From NCBI GenBank assembly GCA_900708905.1, contig CAADRB010000005.1:2137689-2201688 (forward strand): 64,000 nucleotides of DNA, written 5' to 3'. A program made the position numbers and the translations under genes. Below the pieces are notes generated by a model, which made no database searches, was not told the origin of the DNA, and was given only the letters and a program-made list of their open reading frames with translations. Numbering within the stretch: position 1 is the stretch's first letter; each line of letters begins with the position of its first letter. Of the stretch, positions 47,041-60,500 are shown one piece after another. Source of the DNA: Hymenolepis diminuta (Eukaryota > Platyhelminthes > Cestoda > Cyclophyllidea > Hymenolepididae).

Positions 47041-50000
47041 ATACACAGCTAATGGCTAAGAATAGGTAATAGATGGAAGGCAGAATGTGAGTTTGAGGGT
47101 GTTGTATATCTGCTCACACAGAGTGTCGGAAATTCTTTCCTTTCAACGGGTTCGGTACATACCTTATTAAGAGTGCAAGATGAGATTAAACTGAATATTT
47201 GGCAAACTGAAAGAAATTCGTTGTTATGGAAAGCATGCAACGCTGAATTTTTAAAAATGACGAATTCCCTCAATAATTAAGTTCAAACAGTTTATCTTTT
47301 CTGCCAGAACTATTCAAGGTTACTGTTTTATAGAAAGAGATTTAGACCTATTCTATAAGGATGATCCAAAATGGTTGCACTGATGAACAGAATTTTATTT
47401 GATGATAAAATTATATGGAGAGAAATGAAAGTTGTTTACTGGCTCGAAAATACTGCGATTTTTAACTTTTTTTCAACGTTTAATCACCCTGTTATTTGCT
47501 GCTGACCGCCTTATGTTCTTGCGGTCTTTTAAACCTTGTACGGAAAGTTTCTCCGAACAACCTGATTAGTATTTTATTAACTGATTCCGCTAATCGCGGT
47601 TAGCGATTCACCCTATAAGGTCAAAGTATGTTCATTATCCACCTTTGACGGGAGGATTAGTCACACGGCCCCGTTACGTACCTCCATTTATACGTTATTT
47701 CTGCTTTTTGGTCCACCCGAAAAAATGATTGTCAAGCAACTATTTCTGTAGATTAGGTATGCATTCAAATACTATATTATTAATTTTCTAGGCAGGACAA
47801 AATGGCAATGCTCTTCCATCATGTGGGAGCACTCGAGCAGAGGGAACGTTACAATAAGGATTTAGAGAGGGGAATCAATTCAAAGTGGACAGGGCCTTAC
47901 AAAATTGGATTTCTAAACTCAGGTTGCATGATTTTACTTTTCGGAACTATTCTAATGCTTAGGTTTCTGATATTCTAATTTTCAAATATCTGGATTTGTC
48001 TTCTTGATTCCTAAAGGAATTCGTGTTCACGGAGTCTAGAGCCTATTAACCAGTATGATTAATAGGTTGGATGCATTTTTTTCTTCCTCTAGCCAAGATA
48101 CAAGCAAAATGATTAGATGCCAATAGGTTTTGACGTACATTCAGTTATCGAGCTTACATTTAGCCCACGGTTTTCCGCGTTAGTTTTCCTAGCTGGCAAA
48201 CTATCTTTGGTCAAACGCTGCCGTCCAGTCAGTCGCAGTTTCACTTTTTTTCATGCTACTGTCAAAAGCGGTGTCGACTTCTACAAGCTCAGATTTAGTT
48301 ACTCATGACAGACAGTGAAATACTATTCGAATTAAGACCTAAACCTATCCGAGTTTAGGAAATTCATTCAGGGAGATTTTATCTATCCCTTGTCCGATTA
48401 TGCTTTTATACTTGGTATATCTCCCCTCTAAATAATGCATGAATTTTTTAAACTTGACATCTCATTTAGCTACTTGTTTAAACCAAATGTCAAAATTGTC
48501 ATCCTAAGCTCATTTTTTCAATATAAAATCTGTCTCTTTTGACAGCACTGATCCATGTATATGCACTTTTGGAATAAGTTCATTCGAACGAATGTTTGTA
48601 AAAGATTAAACCAATATTATAATGTAATAAAAAGACAACTTTTATTAATAATAAATATTTGCTTTAACATTTGCGTTATTGAATTTTTTTTATTTGAATA
48701 AGAAACAAAATACTTTTCTTAAGCTGGCTTCTCTGAAATAAAGATTTCATAAATCTAACCATCTTATGAAATTCATTTCCATTCTTAAAAAAATATGTCC
48801 ATTTAAAAAAATTAATTTCTGATGCATTTGAAATATGATCATACATAGAAACTCTAATTACTTTCTAAACGTTATGGAGCTCTGAAAGCCTAAGCGACTT
48901 CATTGTCGGATACAACAATCCCATAAAGGAGGAATCGACAAACATTTTCCATGTTTGTCTGTTTGCTAACAGAAATATTACACAATATACTAATAGCTAC
49001 AGAAGAGGGGAAATAGTTTAGAGAACCCGAACAATTATTTCTTCTCTTTTTAGTCAGAAGAACATCTGATTTAGCTTCTTCAAACGATCTCGTAAAGGAC
49101 TCGCACTGGATTCGCTATCAACACTGGGAATAATATTCTGTAATGCATCGTTTCTACTATTTTTGTCGGTTATAAGACCTAAAACAACCGGAAATTGGAC
49201 ACTGGAGGTTTTTATTGATCACCGAGCTCGAGGAACAGTGATTCTGTCGATAGTGCAAGAGCATCGGTTTCTTTTGGCCAAACATTCGTATACAATTGAC
49301 AGCCTCGCATTTTATTGTCTTCCAGTTTCTATAAAATGAACGTTTATGGTATTATAGACAGACTATGATGCTGTTGCTTGTTCAAGCCATAATGACCCGG
49401 CCAAACCAAAGTCTTTTCTGACATCCTAATCGATTTTCCGTGGCTATGACTTTGTATAAGCCTTCTTTTTAACTCCTTGATACGGTTCAAATTAAGTAGA
49501 CTCATTATTAAATATTGAGTGATGCAAAGTTTTACCAAGGAAAAAATATTGCAACACAGTAGAGAAGGAGGTAGTAATATTACGGAGAGCAGAGAGCGTA
49601 AGCTAAAAATAGTCAAGGTAGAGCATTAAAATGTAATATTTTGCATTTAAATGAATGAGGAAGATCCCGAAACCCCCTAAACACTGCATTCCATTCTCAG
49701 TGGCCGAATTCTCGGACATATATCTTAGATCCAAGATTTAAAATATCAAACCAACTAATAAAATAAAATTTTGATATAAATATTGTCTACTTCAGTGAAT
49801 ATAAATTGTACAACATAATTATTGAGATGAAACTCTTCATTGTTATTTTTGTTTAAATTATTTTCCACTTTTTGACTACGTTTGCAGATAAGTTATAATT
49901 TTGTCCAGTTTGAGGACAAATTTATCATTTCACGGTTTTTTTATTTAAGAAGTTAAATGCATTTCGGAAGATAAATTGGACGCAAAGAATCAAAATACGG

Positions 50001-50997
50001 AGCATCATAAAATTCCATTTTATGATCAATTAATTTTTCCATTCCCTAATTTTAATGGTTAATCTATACCGGCTTCAAAGTAACAGCCTGAAGTTTCGGA
50101 AATTCTTGCCGATGCACAGCGAAATAAGAGCTCAAGAGCCGAAAAGAATTCGTTACAATTTCACAAAATCAAAGCCATGTAAGGCAATAGCATCCCACTA
50201 TTTTGACGATAAGGAAAAATCCCACTTCTTCTTACCAACTTATGTTTTTAGGTTTGGTACCAACATCCAATCTCTTAGGTTTGGTCAGTTCAGATGCTTG
50301 CTTTCTTCTGCAGTCAGACAAATTTTCACCAGATTGAAAAAGTAGTTGAATGCAAAATTTCGTTCATAAAAACTAATGTTTTCAACAATTTGCACTCACT
50401 TGACTTGAGAGTAAAGTTCCTAACAATCTCAATAAATGAGATTCTTATAGCAAAGGAGCCTCCGTAAAAACCTTCTCATCTGCACCCCATTCTTATGGCC
50501 ATAATGAGTCTATAAAGCGCTCTTAATTTATCGAGCTTTTAAACTGCCAATAAATCCTTTATAATTAATTCTAGTAGGGGATTTCTGGATCTTTTGCGTA
50601 ATTTCTATTTTGATTGTAAATTATGCAATTGGCTGCTGCCGACTTCTAATCCCTCCTTTTCACAATGAAAGGAAAACACAAGCAATAGAATGGCAGAGTT
50701 CAATGAAGACCAACGAAGAAGGTATGAGTATACCAAAGTGCGACATAGAAAAGTGTTAAATTAGGGTTTGTTAGTGGGAATGAACAAGAGGTTTTAATTC
50801 ACCTTCATACATTCATGAATTAACTCATAAATTATATTTATTTAGTTGGAAAATATTATAGCATTAACTTTTACCCGCCACGTGATGACATATATCTGCC
50901 CTGCCTAAACAAGAGCGACAAAGCCAAATGGCCTCTCTAAGTGTACATCATTTAGCTTTCATACACAACCCATTTTCATGCACTCAGCTTAAAGGTG

Positions 50998-51075
50998 TAA
51001 CCAGCTCTCCCTCCTGCAATTCTTCCTCTATCCTCTTCTATTGTCTACTACACTCCTGATCCGTCTAAAATACGT
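50998..51075 (-). repeat. Purine-rich dispersed repeat, inverted copy
   Basis: The - strand carries gaggatagaggaag and ggagggagagctggtta, matching the family core (gatagagga ... gagctggtaa). Confidence 0.45.
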
Positions 51076-51869
51076 TCTTATAATTTGGAGAAGGTTGTTA
51101 CTAGCTTTTGAGACCATTAGAATTTAACAGAGACATCAGATTATAAAAATGGCTATACCGGAATCATAGACACTTTAAAATTTATCGGTACGCCCCACGT
51201 GATTGATTTATTAGAAATATGCTTTCAGACCTCGAGTTTTGATTATTTCACTTATATTTGCAAAATTATACCGAAATTTTACGAAAAAAGTCGTCATAAA
51301 AAACCCTTTCTTACCTTAGCACTGCCGACTTTTCAATTTACGAAGACACATTTGAAATGTAATCGGACATACTAACTTTTTGAAGAGGCTGTTAATATTG
51401 AGGGATTGGTTGTAAATGAATCAGACTTGCGGTTTCCATAAAATGTCAGATATTAGGGAAATAAGTAGTTGGCTGCAAACCCAAATTACAACACAGTTTA
51501 CGTTTTGTGAATCATCTGCCCAAGGAGTGAATAATTGCTAAATGTGAACGATTTTTTTATTGTAATTACCACAATAAACCGGGGGTCTTTAAATTAATGT
51601 GTATAGCTGTAAATGTCTGAATTTTATAATAAGTAGTAATGATTGCACAATCATAAAACAACATTTTTTATTTGCAAATAATGTGCAATTATATAAACGA
51701 TGATTACAAATTGTATTTTGCATAATTGCATAGTTTTTGTGCGATTTCTAACGTTTTTTGGGTAACTACTGAACCATTTGCTAGTATCAATCTTGAAAAG
51801 CACCAAAATTAAAATAAGTTGGGAATACGGAATAAGGGAAATATAATTAAAAAACAATAGATAATAAAT

Positions 51870-51935
51870 TCCGTGGATGACAGAGTCTTACATCATTTGA
51901 TCTTTGGATTTACGAGATGGTTCAATGTTTCGAAT
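51870..51935 (-). repeat. Possible short fourth copy of the inverted-repeat family
   Basis: About 50 bp (tcttacatcatttg, ctttggattt, tggttcaatgttt) align with the right arm and then diverge. Confidence 0.35.
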
Positions 51936-54900
51936 TATAACGTTTTAAAGGTCAAACTTGGTCATTTGTCCATGGGTTCCTGAATATACAAATGTCGAAG
52001 CTAATTGGTCAGTTGATAAATATGATGGGTGGTCAGCCATTCCAATAAACTTCTTTGTCTTCTAATTCTAGCAGAATTATAATAATTAAAAGAGTTATGT
52101 CATGGATTATTTTGTGTATGAGGAATTTTATTTCACAATTAGGTCCCAAAAAGTTAAAGAATACTTTTCGAACCCAGGACATATTCTATGAAAAGTTTGT
52201 CATTTTCAAACAATTTTGGTCACAATCTAAACGTGGCGTAGTACAGGAATGTTCAAATTTAGCGTTTATAAATTTGCTGCTGACCAATTAATCGTTAAAG
52301 CTAGGAATGGAAACTGCACAATCTGACGCTTGCCGAAAAGATTATTTAATGTAGTCTAACACACTTTTATTTCCTCCAAGACAAGTGTTGGGAAAAGTTT
52401 TTCTTCAATGAAAATGAGAAATAGATAAAAATCCGACCTCAAAACTGATAAAAACAATGACACCAGTCTTTTATAAATGACTGTCTGACTAAATGACTAA
52501 TATTATACCAAATCATGGACAGTTCTACAACTTTATTTATAATGAATACCGTTTTACCATATTTATTTCAATAATTTATGTAAATAAATTGCCAAATTTT
52601 ATCTACTTATTTCTATCTTTTACTTTGTTTTTAAATATTCAAAAAAATACGAATGGAGGAAAGTAAAATTTTCTAAATTACATGATTTTATTGTGATAAT
52701 TTGTGAAACTTTACGAAGAAGTGAGTTACTGGTATACCTGATATTACTTTGAAGGCTTCATTCCCAAAAACTATCATTGAAGGAGAGGTGAATGCTAAAC
52801 AGTCAAAATGTCAGAAAAATATCGTAAAATTACACCTGTTAATGTAAAATTTTTTTAAATTTGCAGATTTATTTCAATAAAAGGATACTGAATCCACCCT
52901 AAAATTCCAGCCAATCATATTTCGCAGACACTTCCAATTGATAAATCAACTTGCCATCTTTTATATCTTGTGAAAATCTAGCGCCCAATATTATATACAG
53001 ACATTCAAGGGAAAATTTAAGTTTGTTTTTTGCTCCGAAAAAGATGCAATTATTTACTCCACATCAGAGGACTTAGAGATCTATTCATTTTTACCAAAAC
53101 CAGATAATTTTTAAATGAAAATAGAATTATCATCATCGTTTTTATTAAAATTAGAATTTTTCAACTTTAGCACTCTCTTCCTTAATGACAGTGACATTTT
53201 AAGTTTTCCCTTACTTTAAAGGTTTATTACTTCAAAAGTCACTTTGATATTTTGCTTATATATTTACAGTAAGCATTTTTCACAAAATCCTGAAAATAGT
53301 TACATTAAGAGGAATTTAATGAGGGAGATTAAATCGGTATTAAGGTTTTACAAAACTCTTCTGACTCTAGTAAAGTTTAGTCCCGATTTTTTATAAAATA
53401 CGGAAATTTTAAATAACTATGATTAAGGTGTATTCCAAACAACTCCACCTGGTTCAGAAAATGTCAAAATAATCCATTTCCTGTCGACTGGGAGCCACAG
53501 AATAAGTCTACATTTTGTCAATCTGGGTTGACTTCTGATCGTGATAACTGAATTAATATGCTATTCAGATATTATTTCTACTCCAAAATTTTAAATATCA
53601 TTCTTTTTGGTATGTGCTTTCAACGCATGATCAGTCTAGATATATAAAATATGCTCAGTTATTAATATCCCTGAGGGAGGCAAGACAAAGTCAAAAAGAG
53701 ATAAGACTAGTCATTCATTGACTTCATTTGGAATTTTTATACTATGAAAATAGGGTTTGACCGAATTTTGATTTGCTGGAGAAGACTGAACCTATGATTG
53801 ATGGTTACCTTACTTCCATGTTCGATGTGGTAGAATATGATTGATCAGACGACGAACAAATAGAAACATTCTTGTTGAACTCATCATGCCATGATCTGGC
53901 ATTATTATTATATTGCAGAAGTGATTTGGCAATAGAATGGCATTGATACTGCATTTCCAGTACACTCCAAAGAATTGTTTCACATTCCTATCACTATGCC
54001 AAGAGAATTCCCGGTTCCTCATTTGAAAAATATATCAAATTGCTTGACATAGGAAGATTTCACGGAGAATTTCTCCTTCAAAACATTCAATTATTAACTA
54101 TTCACAAAATCTTTTGCATTTTGGAATATATTCAAATATATGTTTTTTTTGTCGACAAACGGTTTATTTTTTCTGCTTCATTGTGAACTGCAAAGCAGTT
54201 AACGATAAAAATATTCCAATGAACATTTTTTTGCCTATTTATTGCATTTTAAAATTAATAAGGAATGTTTATTTATAATAAACGCAATTATCTCCATTTT
54301 TTTCTTTCTCGGAGAAATTATTCCCAATATCTTTGCATTCAAGAGGCTTATTTTAACTTAATCAGTTGGTTTTCTTGCAATTTTATGTGTGAAAGGAAAT
54401 TTGGTGTTACACAACAAGACAGTTGGTAAATTGTGTCAAAAGGTGGCAGATATTTCCTATTCAAACTACCTCATATTCCCATCCTAAAGAAACTTACCTT
54501 ACCCAGCTTTCAGTCAGTTTTGAAGAATTTAACTGCCCGAAGCATGAGAACTTCTAATGATAATATTAGTTTTGTATGAAAATTTTATTGAAAAGATACA
54601 TAAATATATATTTATATTTGTAATTCTTTTAATTTATACTTTTGCGTTGAGTGATAAAGCGTAATTAGATTATTTACTTTTGAAAAAATTAAACTGTAGA
54701 TCTTAGAGAATTCGTAAACTTTTGAAAAATTTAAAATCGGTTTAGATGTTATGGACTTCAAAATAAGATATACTATTAGTTTTATAATTTATAATTAGCT
54801 GCAAAAGTACAATTGAGTAGCAATTTAAATAAACAAATAATTACAAAATTCGCTTTAAATACATAGAATTCTTGATACAAATTGTAATCTTATCTACTTA

Positions 54901-55194
54901 GAAACTAGGAAATCTGAAATATCTACTTGGATTGATATTGAAAGAGGTAATTATTATTTTAAATTTGCAATGTGAAACATATCTTTTGGATCTTTCAACC
55001 ATTTCTTATAAATGCCGTAGAATGATGAGGTTTGAGGATCATCAGATTCGGCATCACAATTGTCAAGAAGAAGGAGCCAAATGACTTATAAATGGTGATG
55101 CTTCTTGAGAAATGACAGAGAGCTATTTTGCGGGGTGGGATTTCAAAAGTAGGAACGCAAATTATTTAGATCCTACTTTAGTAAAGATCAAGTG

Positions 55195-55315
55195 CTAGTA
55201 AGAAAGAGGAATGATAATGAAGGTAGAAGCTAGTAAGAGAAGCTCCAGAGAGGGGAGTTGACTGAAGGTCGGTAATAAAAGAGCCGCTGTGTGTTGAAAC
55301 CTTAAGTATAGAAAT
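55195..55315 (+). repeat. Purine-rich dispersed repeat, weak copy
   Basis: ggtcggtaataaaagagccgc followed by tgtgtgttg aligns with the caaccggtaattagcaagcg / tctgtgtgtcg block of the 57-kb copy, after a purine-rich lead. Confidence 0.35.
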
Positions 55316-56254
55316 CAGGCAAAAGGTAAGAATATGCGCTGAGTTTTAAATGGCCACTGGGGTAAATACATGGCCATTGGAAGGTTGAAAACGAAAAATG
55401 TTGTATCTAACGAAGACTTCAGCCCTCCACTAATTGCATGGCAATAAACTACTGGAGGCAATTCTGGATATCAACCGGCCTTCTAGGAAAATAATATGAC
55501 GTACCTTTTTGGTGATCAGATATATCCAATTCATGATAATTCACTTCAAAAATTTTTCACCATATCGAACTTTCACACTTTTGATTTATGAAGAGGACTA
55601 CAAATGGAATAGGTCAGTCGCTGGTAATTAGAGGAGTTGACTGGGTTGATTTAGATGGGAGCTGGCCCGAGGATCTGACCGGGATGTTTATGGGTGGAAA
55701 CTGACTGTCAAGAGTAAAATCGTAGGAATTGAAAAATTTAGGAACACCAAAGCAATGGGAATAGTTTTAAAACATGATGGATATCTAGGTATGCAAAAAG
55801 TGAAAGAGGAGGATTGTGGTCTGCCGATGACTAGATCTCTCTAGGAGTTTGATAGACATAATGATGCGTACATGGCAATATTAGCTCATTGGGAAGATGT
55901 CAGCGGATATTACGACCGTTCCGGATATTGACAAACTGTTGAAAAGCTAAAATCCAACTATAATAGACAACTCATGAAAATTCAATTACAAAATTATTAT
56001 AAAATTATTTTACAAAATAAATACACATATACAAACCTAATTTAATTTGCTTAAATTACAAGCTTAGAATTGTTTGTCGAGCTATTTATGTAAAATAGCC
56101 TTATTTCAAACGAACAAAAGATTTGCGTCAAATAATTCATACTATCGCAGAAGCTCAGACTGAAAGCTATCAGTTAACAGCAGACAACCACTGTTCAAAT
56201 GATGAATGTCAAGAGTTGAGTGAAGCAAATTGAATCGTATTGCGGGCGGTTAAA

Positions 56255-56345
56255 AATTCGAAAGAGTGAAAGCGGAGGAATGGAGAGGAGAGGTTGGAAC
56301 AAAAAGAGAGAACCCTACCAGTGAGTAAGCGACAAACGTGTGTTT
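56255..56345 (+). repeat. Purine-rich dispersed repeat
   Basis: Purine tract ggaatggagaggagagg, then accctaccagtgagtaagcg and acaaacgtgtgt, parallel to the copies at 57.3 and 63.2 kb. Confidence 0.45.
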
Positions 56346-56649
56346 AAGTGTACCTTTTAAATAAAAGCAAATTAATCCAAAAACAAAGAGAATTGATAAA
56401 CACTTCAGAACATGACATATTTAACACCTGCGTGGATGAAAACAAAAATTGCCTTTACAGAGTAATCCTTCAATATAAACACCATCGCAATAACAGAAAG
56501 CTTTAAATTTTAAATACATGAAAAATTTCATAAGTTCTTGTAATTTCTTAGTAATCTTCTTCAATTGTAATTCGTGCCTACGTGGAACGTGTATGTTTAC
56601 AGGAGAGTGGTTTTGTAGTTTGCAGTGGTCGATCTACTAGCCCTTTTCA

Positions 56650-57195
56650 TTTCACCAAGATAACTTCACAATCGATCATTTCAACAATAATAACTTCCAG
56701 TTCCATTTAGGAAAGCGTTTTCTAATGCCCATCTTGAGTAGCGCCATGAAGCCTCTCCGGTAAAAACTGGAAATCGGTCATTCCGTTCCCTTTATTATCT
56801 AGACTTAGCATATTGGGATTGGTCATTCTGCTTACTGTTTGCGCACCGATGGGCACTAAATCCGTAATATCTGGCGTTACAGACAATACATTAGCCGCTG
56901 CACTACCGCTGCATATAACTTGATCTTAGATCTTTCAATTAGGATCCATTTTAAATGATGTGGCGTATCAATTTCTAAGCAGGGTTCAGCAGCCGATTTG
57001 CGTCGTCTTTCTAGTTGAACATCTGTTTTGTATCTACATGCGGTATATTCTTTGTATGCACTGACTTCTATTTTCTCAATTTCGGTAGTTTAACTTTAAA
57101 AAAATTCCTCGTATTTATTCTGAAGAGATTTAACCAAAGCTCTTGTATTGTAATTACTCGTTTATAATTTTTCAACTAAACTTGGAGAGTAAGAA
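56650..57195 (-). pseudogene. Frameshifted coding relic, unidentified
   Basis: Reading the - strand from 57195 down: TRALVKSLQNKYEEFF, two stops, then KIEVSAYKEYTACRYKTDVQ and EPCLEIDTPHHLKWILIERS. A one-base shift near 56900 leads to VLSVTPDITDLVPIGAQ and DNKGNGMTDFQFLPERL, stop TAG at 56722-56724. A further shift would continue ALENAFLNGTGS. The composition and length of the frames look like a former protein-coding sequence, with no introns visible, as in a processed copy. I do not recognise the parent protein. Confidence 0.4.
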
Positions 57196-57297
57196 CAGTA
57201 ATTAATTTTTAAGCCTTGATTCCGGAAAATGTCAACAGCAATGACAATTTCAAAAATAAAATACAATAGTTGTTTAGGTCAAAGTGTATTGAACAAA

Positions 57298-57505
57298 CCA
57301 CGATGAGTGTTCAGGAGAGTAAGAGAGAGATGAGGGACAAAGGAAATGAAAGGGAAGCCTAGCAACCGGTAATTAGCAAGCGTCTGTGTGTCGTGTATGT
57401 TTCATATAGAAGGAATAGCATAAATAGGTGGTTGTGGATATCGCTACTGGAAGCTGAACCCCAGCAGCACTCATTCAAGGACCACTTAATTAGCTTATTT
57501 CGATA
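57298..57505 (+). repeat. Purine-rich dispersed repeat, long copy
   Basis: Aligns over about 200 bp with 63205-63445: purine tract, ccggtaattagcaagcg, tagcataaataggtgg, ctgaaccccagcag and finally ccacttaattagctta. Confidence 0.7.
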
Positions 57506-60500
57506 GTAAAGATGAACTACTTGAGGGCACACGATGATTACCTATACGGAGCTTTAAATTACAGTAGGCTGAAATGCTCCAAGCTCCACTGTGAGACTGA
57601 GATAAAGAGGTATCAGTGATTAGTGATGACGTCGATAAAAACTTAGGAAACGCATAGGGCTTCATTCTTCAACATCATTAGAATTCATCTTCAGTGAACT
57701 CTGGTAAGCACTGCAAGTTAAAATAATGTTACTTATTATCATCCCGCTCTTCTAAAAAAATGTACTGGAATTATAAGATCAATCATCCAGATGAATGTAT
57801 TTTGAATGCAGGGAATTAATATCGAAATTCGAACCTGAAGCACTGAACTGTCCATTAAGTAATAAATATTAAACCTGAATCAAATTCTTAACTTCTAAAT
57901 GATCCCCTCCTCATTCATTTCTTGTTGAATAATTTTACTGTTTCCATCATACTAAATTTATTCTATGTAAGCAAATCACTCTTAATCAAACTCTCTTACA
58001 TGTGTTTTTGTAATATTCCAATGGCAACCTTAAACAGTAGTTTTGTACCTATTTCTCTCAATTCCACATTTTGAGCACCGTAATCAATAGGAAGTGCGTG
58101 ATGATCCAAAGAACCTTTAACTGGTCCAGACGGTGGATTCACCTTCAAGCTTAAACTGTATTATTTTTTATAAAGAGTATTGTTAAACGTCGAAAGTAGC
58201 CTAACAATATATAGTGAGCACATAGATCGTAGCGGCAGAAACTGGGCTTTCAAGCATTTTAACGATGCCAAAGCAGTTGCGTTTCTAACAGTATCTTTAT
58301 GGGATCTTTTGATGTAATTTGAAAGCTGGAAAAAATTACTTTGAAACAAAATTTGCTGTCACACTTCTTCTTCTAGTTTTAGGAACCATCACGAATTTGT
58401 TACAAAAGCGGGCAAATACAAGTTCGGAATTTTTGGATTCATAGGTTCTATTTCCCTTCAAAATGCAGATTGGGCCATCTGAAACGATCACGCACAACTC
58501 GTGAGACCTTTCACAGAATGAGGTTATATAAACATGTTATGCAAATACGCACGGCAATGAAATTTCATGTAGCTAATTAATACGGTTACTATACAGTGGC
58601 CTAAATAGGACAGAATGATGCGGATTTCTCTCCAAAAATTAATTTTACTGAAATATTGAATCATTTATTCATAAAATAAATTCGTCACACATATTTTTAT
58701 TATGACATTGTGAAAGGTCAAAGACCATTAATAGGCCAAAGGTAACTTTAATTTGTATACCAAGCGGACTTAGTAGATATTATTTCATTTAATAGGATAA
58801 TTTTTCAAGTCCTCATTGAGCAAAGGTATTAAAGTAATTTTATGACCTACGTTCTACACCTTCATATACCGGTCTCTCAGATGAGATAGAACGAGGACAC
58901 AAGTCAGTTTGCCACTAAATCAAATCTTATTATGACATTGAAATATAATATTAATATGTTGTTTACGGAAATATCGCAGATATAAAACAGACATAAAAAT
59001 TTTATTATCCCAATGGGAAGCATTTATTTAAATATTTTTCTCACATTAATAAAACACTCGTACCTTGATATATTTTCATCTATTAAAGCCGCGCCTTCTT
59101 CGTAGAACTACGCATTTGCGTTCGCTTGAAGTCCTGTGGCTGGTTCAGTTTTCTTTTCTAGCGACCCATTCCTTCTTCAGGAATGGATTCAGATGATTCC
59201 CTCTGCCTTTTTTAATTATACACTTCATTGATAATTTTCCACCAAGCATTCGACTTGGAGTTTAAGAGAATATATCAGAAATTCTGACGCTACTCTCCCC
59301 CTTTTTTCATTATCACCTTTCATTTTTTTGGTTTAAGACTTTCACTCTGAATACCTTGAACATCATAGTTGGTCGACTTTGGTTCCGTAGGAAAATCTCC
59401 ATCCTCAGTTTGCTTCTTATTCTGGCTACATCATCAGTAATCAGTATTCAGTTCAAGATACAGTTTTCTTTACTTTGGATTCTTCCAGTTTGATTTGCCT
59501 TCCATTGAACAGTTTGGGTGACCTTTCTCATTAGTTTAACGACTTTAATTCGGCCAACAAGTCAAGGCGAATTTGACTCATTCCCGACAAAGCATTATGT
59601 TCTCATTCGATGATCACCATAACAAACATAACCTTTCAGTTCACGTTCAAAATTCAGGATTTCACCTAAACTACTTCGTACAATCACTTTTTAAGGAGTC
59701 AATCTGGTATGTTCAAATCTCCCTATGTTTTTTAATGAAATCGTATCCAACTGCAGTTTGACATTTGACCATTTATTTACATAATCAAATATTTCTGCCT
59801 CATTGTTTAATTTCAAAAATGATTTTCCTCGTTTTAAGTAGGGTCAGACTCTATGATTAATTGCAATATTGTTAGTATATAAAATACAAAACGGTAGCTA
59901 AATACTGTCATATCTAAAAGAGTTTATTTTTGGCAGTTCTCGTAAAGTGATAAATGATTTAATTTATTTGAAGCAGTTGAGCGGTTCCGATATGTCAGGG
60001 AATTCAGCCCAATGTATCGAACTAAAGCTTAAGGAGTACACCAAATAACTCCCAAACCCATTTTGGAAACCGTTTACTAACACTAATTTTGGTGCGGAGG
60101 CCTTCTGATGAGAAACCCAAATTCTGTCAGCCGCCTTATGAGTTAGATTTAGCCAGTACGATTGCCGTTTAACTCACTGGGCAGACATCAAACCTGTGAC
60201 GTCAAACTTTTCCAGATGAAATCTTTAACTGCTATCGGCGTACACGAAGTGCTGAATGTGTGTACTTATCTATCGTTGCCACTCCCATGTCCAGTGTGTC
60301 ATGTCAGTTAGAGAGTGCTAGTATTTAAAATCATTTCGAAGTGCATATCTGCTTTACTTATCCTGTGGGTATCAATATAGTTGGGGTTGGATGACGAAAC
60401 AATAACTCGGTATAATTTAATGCTTTGTTGCCTTTAAATTTAAATCGGTAAGGCAAGTATTTCGTACCTTGATCCCGAGTGGATGTTCAAATGATCAGCA

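Larger units (their letters stand above)
47041..55194. other. Intergenic, no gene seen
   Basis: Only short ORFs. The one at 48117-48308 (+) has mixed coding-like composition on both strands and may be a relic. Repeat fragments near 51.0 and 51.9 kb are listed separately. Confidence 0.45.

Noticed and set aside
47588..47605. Perfect 6-bp palindromic stem (cgctaa/ttagcg) considered as a histone-type 3' stem-loop
   Set aside because: Sequence and loop do not match the histone stem-loop and no histone gene is near.
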